DNA of 8,138 bases from Bacteroidota bacterium (GTDB taxonomy: Bacteria > Bacteroidota > Bacteroidia > B-17B0 > Aurantibacillaceae). The notes beneath the pieces are model-generated. The model saw only the letters and a program-made list of their open reading frames with translations. It searched no databases and was not told the origin of the DNA. Location: NCBI GenBank assembly GCA_025359355.1, contig JANYGR010000103.1, positions 1 through 8,138 of the forward strand, in the 5' to 3' direction. How positions within the stretch are numbered: the stretch's first letter is position 1; each line of letters opens with the position of its first letter. The translations under genes were made by a program, and so were the position numbers. Below, piece after piece: positions 1-5,186 of the stretch.

Positions 1-1107
1 GAGTTTTATAAATTAGGTTGCTCGTTTAATGTATTTAATTCCGATAATCAAACATGGGTGAGCCTTTCGGGCTTAAGTGAAAATTTTGATAAAGCAACTA
101 AACTATTTGAAAGTTTATTTACAGATCCTAAAATTGATTCAACTACACTTAAAAATTTAGAATCGGATATTCTTAAAAAACGCAGCGATGCTAAGCAAGA
201 CAAAAGAACCATTTTACAAAAAATGATGGTAAGTTATGCTAAATATGGTGCTAATAATCCAGCAACGCATATTTTATCTGAAGAAGAATTAGCTAAATTA
301 CAACCTAGTCAGATTTCTAGTTTAATAAAATCATTAATGACATTTGAACATAAGATTTTATACTATGGTCCAAAATTAATTGGAGATGTAAAAGAATCTT
401 TAAACAATTACCATACTGTGCCAACTACTGGATTAAAGCCTGTTCCCGCAGAAGCTAACTTCGTAATGCAACCGTTTAACAATACTGTTTATGTAGTTGA
501 CTATGATATGAAACAAGCTGAGATTGTTATCTTAACAGAGGGCGAAAAATACCAAGCTTCAACCGTGCCACTTATTACTATGTATAACGAATATTTTGGT
601 GGAGGAATGAGTTCAGTTGTATTCCAGGATTTAAGAGAATCTAAAGCCTTGGCTTATTCTTGTTATTCGGTTTACCGTACGCCTCGTGATCCAAAACTAC
701 CTTACTATAACTTCTCATACATTGGTTCGCAGGCGGATAAATTACCTGAAGCTATTGCAGGAATGTCGAACCTATTAAACGGCATGCCTAAATCGGATAT
801 TGCGTTTGGTGCAGCTAAAGAAGCCATTTTACAAAACATCAATACTGAACGCATTAATAAAGCCGATATATTATTTGATTATATCAATGCTCAAAAATTT
901 GGTTTAAAAACAGATATTCGTAAAGATGTATACAGTAAAGTATCAAAAATGACATTCACAGATGTGAAGACATTTCAAGATGCGCAGATCAAAAATAAAC
1001 CAGCCTCTATTTTAATTTTAGGAAAAAAAGAATTACTTGATATTAAAACTCTTGAAAAATACGGGTCTGTAAAGTACCTGACATTAAAAGATGTATTTGG
1101 ATATTAA
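1..1107 (+). CDS. M16 (insulinase/pitrilysin) family peptidase, C-terminal part, 5' truncated
   Basis: The frame is open from the first base of the window and ends in TAA at 1105-1107, giving 368 visible residues. The GTG at 58 is internal to the reading frame and is not the likely start. Two M16 units can be seen. The first is the end of one domain, with a helical stretch and the phrase LSEEELAKL followed by HKILYYGP (about nt 268-372). The second is a C-terminal domain with YNEYFGGGMSSVVFQDLRES and ALAYS (about nt 583-660). This R...Y block (Arg codon 634-636, Tyr codon 655-657) is the substrate-binding signature of M16 C-domains. The zinc-binding HxxEH motif lies in the N-terminal half of such proteins and is outside the window, so catalytic competence cannot be judged. 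Bacteroidota homologues are usually long (roughly 900-1000 residues) periplasmic or exported peptidases; localisation here is inferred. The gene converges on the OsmC gene and shares its terminator. Confidence 0.9.
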   Translation, partial: EFYKLGCSFNVFNSDNQTWVSLSGLSENFDKATKLFESLFTDPKIDSTTLKNLESDILKKRSDAKQDKRTILQKMMVSYAKYGANNPATHILSEEELAKLQPSQISSLIKSLMTFEHKILYYGPKLIGDVKESLNNYHTVPTTGLKPVPAEANFVMQPFNNTVYVVDYDMKQAEIVILTEGEKYQASTVPLITMYNEYFGGGMSSVVFQDLRESKALAYSCYSVYRTPRDPKLPYYNFSYIGSQADKLPEAIAGMSNLLNGMPKSDIAFGAAKEAILQNINTERINKADILFDYINAQKFGLKTDIRKDVYSKVSKMTFTDVKTFQDAQIKNKPASILILGKKELLDIKTLEKYGSVKYLTLKDVFGY

Positions 1108-1117
1108 TAGATAACTT

Positions 1118-1163
1118 CACAAAAAAACGCCTAACAGTTGAATCTGTTAGGCGTTTTTTTGTG
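1118..1163. terminator. Bidirectional intrinsic terminator between convergent genes
   Basis: A perfect 20-bp inverted repeat pairs 1118-1137 with 1144-1163 around a 6-nt loop (TTGAAT). The G/C-rich inner stem (CGCCTAACAG) is flanked by seven A on the left and seven T on the right, so a transcript from either strand gives a hairpin followed by a U-run. It begins 10 nt after the M16 stop codon and 8 nt from the OsmC stop codon, and so can end transcription from both sides. Confidence 0.93.
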
Positions 1164-1171
1164 ATAAAATT

Positions 1172-1576
1172 TTACCAAATAAATTCTATGATTTGTTTTA
1201 TATCAGGATGTAAACTTTTTGCAACTGGACAAGTATAAGCTGCATGCTCATATATCTTTTTTTCTTTATCAGTATAAGCCAGTTTAGGAAAAATAAGTTT
1301 AACATGCACTTCTCCAATACGGCGTGGTTCGGCATACATAATCTTTGTTATTTCAGCTATCGTTCCGTCAACAGGAGTAATACCTTCTTTCATGGCTACT
1401 ATTCCCATAATCGAAATCATACAACTACCTAAAGCCGTAGCTACTAAATCTGTTGGAGAAAACGCTTCCCCTTTACCGTGGTTGTCTTTTGGCGCATCTG
1501 TATAAATTACAGTATTGGATTGAAGGTGAGTAGCCTCTGTTCTTAATTCGCCTTTATAAATAATGTTACTTGTCAT
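1172..1576 (-). CDS. OsmC/Ohr-family protein (putative thiol peroxidase)
   Basis: This 134-residue protein has the usual length and layout of the OsmC/Ohr superfamily. The first conserved cysteine, C52, sits in SPTDLVATALGSCM, the helix motif preceding the peroxidatic Cys. The second, C116, sits in YTCPVAKSLHPDI. In characterised members these two thiols reduce organic hydroperoxides in the cytoplasm. The variant here, with GEAFSPTDL and a CPVAKSLHPD C-terminus, resembles the YhfA-like/general OsmC subgroup more than classical Ohr, so peroxidase activity on a given substrate is inference. There is no signal peptide. The ATG at 1576-1574 has an A/T-rich leader with no Shine-Dalgarno sequence, which is normal for Bacteroidota. 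It lies 58 nt downstream of the glycosyltransferase gene on the same strand and may be transcribed with it; no convincing promoter was seen. Transcription ends at the hairpin at 1118-1163. Confidence 0.9.
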   Translation of the reverse strand: MTSNIIYKGELRTEATHLQSNTVIYTDAPKDNHGKGEAFSPTDLVATALGSCMISIMGIVAMKEGITPVDGTIAEITKIMYAEPRRIGEVHVKLIFPKLAYTDKEKKIYEHAAYTCPVAKSLHPDIKQIIEFIW

Positions 1577-1634
1577 GATATTGTTATGTATTTAATTAAG
1601 TAAATATATCGTTTTATTATAATCGTTCTTAAAG

Positions 1635-2810
1635 TTAAATATTTCGTTTTGGTGGCTCCCAAGCACTTTCGTGAGATGCACCAATAAATTTAAAGTAACC
1701 CATTAGTAACGCTAAATTCATGAGTATAAAATGTCCCAACGAATTTATTAATGGCAATTTTATTTTCGCCTTTTCCAATAAGATGGTTAAAAATGGCAGT
1801 AAAATCAGTAAGCTGTACATGATGAGTACCCAATTAAAAAATGGACAATACTTGCTAATTCCTATTGCTGCAATAAAAGAAAATACAATAGCAAATGGAG
1901 TTAACCAGCGACATACTTTATGCGAAAAAAACGCAAACCCAAAATCCTTGTAAATAGGAAACAACAGATACTTATAATATTTTAAGTTCCTAAAATTGCC
2001 TAAAGAAATTCTGATCTTACGTTTGAATTCTATTAGAGGTGCATCATTCACGTCCTCATAACATAAGGCTTCTGGCTCAAATAATACTTTACCCTTTTTT
2101 GAAATAACATCAAGTGTAATAAAGAAATCGTCCATTAAAAATCCATCAGGTACTTTTACAAAATTTTCTTTTTTGATAGCATAACAACCTCCTTCTACCC
2201 CAACAATAAAGCCATAAACAAGACTCTCGTTATATTTTAATTGATTTTCAAAATTCATATAGAATATTTCTTGACTAGAAATACCTTCATTTTTTGGAGA
2301 AAATTTTAAAATATTTCCACAAACCATATCTGCGTCTTTCGCTATTAGATTATAAACTAAAGCCTTCATCGTATTAGGCTCAAAAAACACATTGGCATCT
2401 GTAAATACTAAATGCTGTGTGGTTGTTAAATCAACTAACTCATTGATAATTTTAAGTTTTCCGTGACGCGTTGTTTTTTTTATTAATTTGATACAAGAAT
2501 ATTTAGCAATATACTCTTCAATAATAGCATTTGTTCGGTCTGAAGAATGATCTGAACCAATCAGTATGTTTAATTTATCTTTAGGATAATCAGAATGAAT
2601 TAATGATTCTAATTTTTTATTAATGACTGACTCTTCGTTAAATACCGAAAAAACAATGGTTACGGAAGGCCAATCAACTATTACTGAATAATTATTTTTT
2701 TCTACTATTATTCTATTAGCTTTTTGTTTCATTAGCCACGGAAAAATAACGTAGCTATAAATAGGAACGAACAAGCATACTATAAAAAATATCAGAAAAA
2801 AATAACTCAT
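1635..2810 (-). CDS. Membrane-anchored glycosyltransferase family 2
   Basis: The protein has 391 residues. An N-terminal transmembrane segment (about 1-24) is followed by a GT-A catalytic domain with the family 2 signatures in order: VTIVFSVFNEE (50-60), GSDHSSD (85-91, nucleotide-sugar binding), FTDANVFFEP (136-145, the DxD-like metal motif, here TDAN), FLMDDFF (224-230, the catalytic-base acidic motif) and FKRKIRISLGN (262-272), in the place of the QxxRW motif. Three further hydrophobic segments follow (about 302-320, 325-345 and 357-374), then a C-terminal WEPPKR. This is the plan of inner-membrane enzymes that transfer a sugar from a nucleotide donor to a lipid-linked or growing polysaccharide. 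The replacement of QxxRW by RKIRIS argues against a cellulose or hyaluronan synthase-type processive enzyme. Donor and acceptor cannot be told from sequence. No other polysaccharide gene is visible nearby. Its leader holds the long palindrome at 2845-2991. Confidence 0.9.
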   Translation of the reverse strand: MSYFFLIFFIVCLFVPIYSYVIFPWLMKQKANRIIVEKNNYSVIVDWPSVTIVFSVFNEESVINKKLESLIHSDYPKDKLNILIGSDHSSDRTNAIIEEYIAKYSCIKLIKKTTRHGKLKIINELVDLTTTQHLVFTDANVFFEPNTMKALVYNLIAKDADMVCGNILKFSPKNEGISSQEIFYMNFENQLKYNESLVYGFIVGVEGGCYAIKKENFVKVPDGFLMDDFFITLDVISKKGKVLFEPEALCYEDVNDAPLIEFKRKIRISLGNFRNLKYYKYLLFPIYKDFGFAFFSHKVCRWLTPFAIVFSFIAAIGISKYCPFFNWVLIMYSLLILLPFLTILLEKAKIKLPLINSLGHFILMNLALLMGYFKFIGASHESAWEPPKRNI

Positions 2811-2844
2811 TTAAAATTTCAGTTAGTGCTTGCAAATAAATATC

Positions 2845-2991
2845 GTGTAAGATAAGAAAATTCTAAGTTCGAGGCTTGCGAAGGCTTAAACAATGGGAGT
2901 TTGCTGCTTGTACTGAGCGAAGTCGAAGTATAGCAAACGACCATTTTTAAGACAAGTATAACGATGAAATTAGAGTTTTCTTGCTTGACAC
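2845..2991. repeat. Long nested imperfect palindrome (MITE/REP-like candidate) in the mqnE-glycosyltransferase gap
   Basis: Read by eye on the plus strand, this stretch folds on itself in nested layers. The outer arm 2845-2870 pairs with 2966-2991 (19 Watson-Crick pairs, three G-T wobbles and four mismatches over 26 positions). A short step pairs 2875-2878 with 2953-2956. The inner arm 2885-2896 pairs with 2941-2951 with one bulged base. A 7-bp perfect arm pairs 2899-2905 with 2932-2938. The tip has TACT 2911-2914 pairing with AGTA 2927-2930. The tip carries TACTGAGCGAAGTCGAAGTA (2911-2930), which resembles short motifs dispersed in Bacteroidota genomes; that link is from memory and unverified. 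The outer arm ends inside the mqnE stop codon (2991-2993). It has no coding capacity. It could be a non-autonomous transposable or REP-like element, or it could fold in the mRNA between mqnE and the glycosyltransferase gene. Confidence 0.8.
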
Positions 2992-4133
2992 TAGTTAACA
3001 GAATAATCTTTCACAATATGATAAAGTGTATCTCTTTCTACAGGTGTTCGTTTTACTTGCGTTATCAAATCTACTAATTGCTGAGTCGTCAATTTTGGCG
3101 TTTGTTCTTCGGCGCCAGCCATGCTATAAATTTTAGTAGTATCGTCAATTGTTCCATCAATATCATCAACACCAAAATTAAGCGATAACTGAGCCGTACT
3201 TCTACCGATCATTGCCCAGTAAGCTTTGATATGGTCAAAATTATCTAAGTAAATTCTACTAATGGCATAATTACGCAAATCCTCTATTACGCTTACTTCT
3301 GGCACATCGGACATGTCATTATTTCCATTTCTAAATTTCAATGGAATAAATGCATTAAAACCTTTTGTTTTGTCTTGCAGTTGACGTAATCTTTCAAGGT
3401 GATCTACTCTGTTTTCAAAGCTTTCAATATGCCCATATAACATAGTTGCATTCGATTGCATTCCCAGTCCATGCCATATTTCATGAATACTTAACCATTC
3501 TTCCGCACTACATTTTCCACCTGCAATTTTATCTCTTATCTCTTTGTCAAAAATTTCGGCGCCACCACCAGGCATCGAATCTAAGCCTGATTCCTTCAAT
3601 AGTTTCATCCCTTCAGTATAAGTCACTTTTGCTTTTTTAAAAATGTAGTGGCACTCAACAGGTGTTAAAGCTTTTACATGTAATTCTGGTCGATGTTTTT
3701 TAATTTCAGAAAACAACGTTGTATAAAATGCCAAATCTTGTTTAGGAATGACGCCACCTGTAATATGAACTTCAGTCACTTCTTGACCATCGTACTTTTT
3801 AATAATATCCATCATTTGCTCGATAGATAATTCCCAACCTTCTTCTCGTTGTTTAATAAGGCGAGAATAGGCACAAAACGAGCAAGTGTATACACAAATA
3901 TTTGTAGGCTCTACATGAAAATTACGATTAAAAAAAACATAATTATTGTTTTTCTGCTCTCTGATATAGTTTGCTAATGCACCTAAATACGATAAATTGG
4001 CGTGTTTATATAAATACACACCTTCGTTAAAACTAATACGCTCTTGATTAAAAACTTTAGTGGCTATCGTTTTTAATTCGGGTGTAAGCGCATGAGATGC
4101 TAAAATAAGTTCTTGTGGATTTTCCATAATCAT
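2991..4133 (-). CDS. mqnE: Aminofutalosine synthase MqnE (radical SAM)
   Basis: This cytoplasmic radical SAM enzyme of the futalosine menaquinone pathway joins the carboxyvinyl-oxy-benzoate product of MqnA to the adenosyl group of SAM, giving aminofutalosine. The protein has 380 residues. The CX3CX2C cluster motif (C80, C84, C87, in NICVYTCSFCAYSR) binds the 4Fe-4S cluster. HITGG (123-127) and MPGGGAEIF (187-195) follow. The phrases TMLYGHIES (230-238), RVDHLERLRQLQD (242-254) and FNAFIPLKF (259-267), with FGVDDIDGT (320-328), fit MqnE better than its paralogue MqnC, which usually has MIGHVET and IPWPFQ at the matching places. Two in-frame ATGs, at 4133 and 4127, are equally possible starts. 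The gene begins 33 nt after the cytochrome gene on the same strand, which suggests co-transcription. No mqnA, B, C or D is in the window, so the rest of the pathway must be encoded elsewhere. The stop codon overlaps the base of the long palindrome. Confidence 0.94.
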   Translation of the reverse strand: MIMENPQELILASHALTPELKTIATKVFNQERISFNEGVYLYKHANLSYLGALANYIREQKNNNYVFFNRNFHVEPTNICVYTCSFCAYSRLIKQREEGWELSIEQMMDIIKKYDGQEVTEVHITGGVIPKQDLAFYTTLFSEIKKHRPELHVKALTPVECHYIFKKAKVTYTEGMKLLKESGLDSMPGGGAEIFDKEIRDKIAGGKCSAEEWLSIHEIWHGLGMQSNATMLYGHIESFENRVDHLERLRQLQDKTKGFNAFIPLKFRNGNNDMSDVPEVSVIEDLRNYAISRIYLDNFDHIKAYWAMIGRSTAQLSLNFGVDDIDGTIDDTTKIYSMAGAEEQTPKLTTQQLVDLITQVKRTPVERDTLYHIVKDYSVN

Positions 4134-4166
4134 AGGGTAAAATTACAATTATTTAAATCTTATCTT

Positions 4167-5186
4167 CTAATAATTAGCCTTTTTCCCAATCTTTTTATAA
4201 TAATCCACTATCTCTTTATATGGGCCATATTTATGCTGAATTTCTGAAAATGAATCTAAATACGGTCCTTTATCATAGTCAATTGGCTTATGTTGTAAAC
4301 TAGCATAATCATTTTTAGTAGCTGGCTGTGGGCGTTTGTGTATGGTGTCATTATTAATAAAAGCAACCACATCATAAGCTTCTTCGATAGTTAATCTAGG
4401 GTTTTCATAGGTAGCAATCTTATAAGGCATATTAGCATAAACAAATGGAGCCATTTTAATTAATCGGTGGACACTGCTCCCAGATTGGTAACTTTTATCA
4501 CCCCATAACGGCGGGTATTCATAACAAACATTATCTAATCTCATTTTCCCTTCACCATTAGCTCCATGACAACTTAAACATTCTCTTTTGTAAACTAATT
4601 CCCCTTTTAAAGGGTCAGCAGCTCTATCAGGAAAATCTAATTTAACAGGACCATCACCTTTTACACGACCATTAACTGGAACTTTTTCGCCCAACCACTT
4701 AATATAACTAATCATGGCAATCATTTCTTTACTATTTAATGGTAAATGTTTCCCATTATGTGGTCTTTCGATACAATTATTTACACGGTCTGAAAGAGAC
4801 AAAATTTTATTTTCTCGAGCGCGATATTGAGGATAACGTGCATGAGTACTATAAAAATTAAAAGCGTAGGGCTTTGTCCCCGCATCTTGATGACAATTTG
4901 TACAATTCATTTTATTTCCTAAATACTTTCCCACTTTACCTTCTGGTCCAATATAAAAAGAAGTATTTACGATTAAATCTCTTCCATATCTAACCATTTC
5001 GCCAAATTCATCGTGGGGAATTGTACTTGTATCTGGCACAATCCATAGCTCTTCTTCGGAAACAACAGAATCCTTTTTCGTTTGATTTTCTGCAGTATTT
5101 ATAGTTTCTTTGTTATTATTACAAGAGGTTAACACAATCATAGCAATGACAAAACAAATAGAAATTGGAATATCTTTTTTTCTCAT
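4167..5186 (-). CDS. TsdA-like dihaem cytochrome c lipoprotein (putative thiosulfate dehydrogenase)
   Basis: The 339-residue protein starts with MRKK, a hydrophobic segment and a lipobox LTSC (C22 acylated), so it should be a membrane-anchored lipoprotein facing the periplasm. Two haem c sites are present: CTNCH (95-99) and CLSCH (203-207). Between them is a block typical of TsdA thiosulfate dehydrogenases: HARYPQYRAREN (115-126), then RVNNCIERPHNG (134-145). C138 in that block matches the cysteine that serves as an axial ligand of the active-site haem in TsdA. M253 in YANMPY is a likely axial ligand of the second haem. TsdA oxidises two thiosulfates to tetrathionate, or works in reverse. The C-terminal tail (about 296-326, with KPIDYDKGPY and QHKYGPYKEI) also occurs in TsdA-like cytochromes. 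The lipoprotein anchor differs from the soluble TsdA of model species, so the exact substrate is inferred. The start overlaps the divergent gene at 5146 by 41 bp. Confidence 0.87.
   Translation of the reverse strand: MRKKDIPISICFVIAMIVLTSCNNNKETINTAENQTKKDSVVSEEELWIVPDTSTIPHDEFGEMVRYGRDLIVNTSFYIGPEGKVGKYLGNKMNCTNCHQDAGTKPYAFNFYSTHARYPQYRARENKILSLSDRVNNCIERPHNGKHLPLNSKEMIAMISYIKWLGEKVPVNGRVKGDGPVKLDFPDRAADPLKGELVYKRECLSCHGANGEGKMRLDNVCYEYPPLWGDKSYQSGSSVHRLIKMAPFVYANMPYKIATYENPRLTIEEAYDVVAFINNDTIHKRPQPATKNDYASLQHKPIDYDKGPYLDSFSEIQHKYGPYKEIVDYYKKIGKKANY
5146..5186. other. Head-to-head overlap of two signal-peptide coding regions
   Basis: The minus gene starts at 5186 and the plus gene at 5146, so 41 bp are coding on both strands. 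On the minus strand they give residues 1-13 of the lipoprotein signal (MRKKDIPISI and on). On the plus strand they give residues 1-13 of the other export signal (MTKQIEIGIS and on). Neither gene has a later Met that would keep its export signal, so the overlap seems real. Each promoter must then lie inside the other gene. Confidence 0.7.

Noticed and set aside
1608..1627. Direct repeat ATCGTT at 1608-1613 and 1622-1627 upstream of the OsmC gene, as a possible regulator operator
   Set aside because: Only six bases are repeated in very A/T-rich DNA, there is no palindrome, and no known OhrR-type operator pattern matches.
1577..1634. Possible promoter for the OsmC gene (minus-strand TATATTTA)
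   Set aside because: It lacks the final G of the -7 box and has no TTG at -33 spacing, so read-through from the glycosyltransferase gene is as likely.
1720..1953. 77-codon plus-strand frame inside the glycosyltransferase gene
   Set aside because: It is a shadow of the membrane-spanning C-terminus on the other strand, with no recognisable motif or leader.
2811..2850. Minus-strand TTTATTTG upstream of the glycosyltransferase gene as a -7 box
   Set aside because: The second base is T instead of A and no -33 TTG lies at suitable spacing.
5110..5145. Upstream ATG as start of the ASST-like protein
   Set aside because: It would put 12 uncharged or acidic residues ahead of an otherwise normal signal peptide and lengthen the overlap with the divergent gene to 77 bp.
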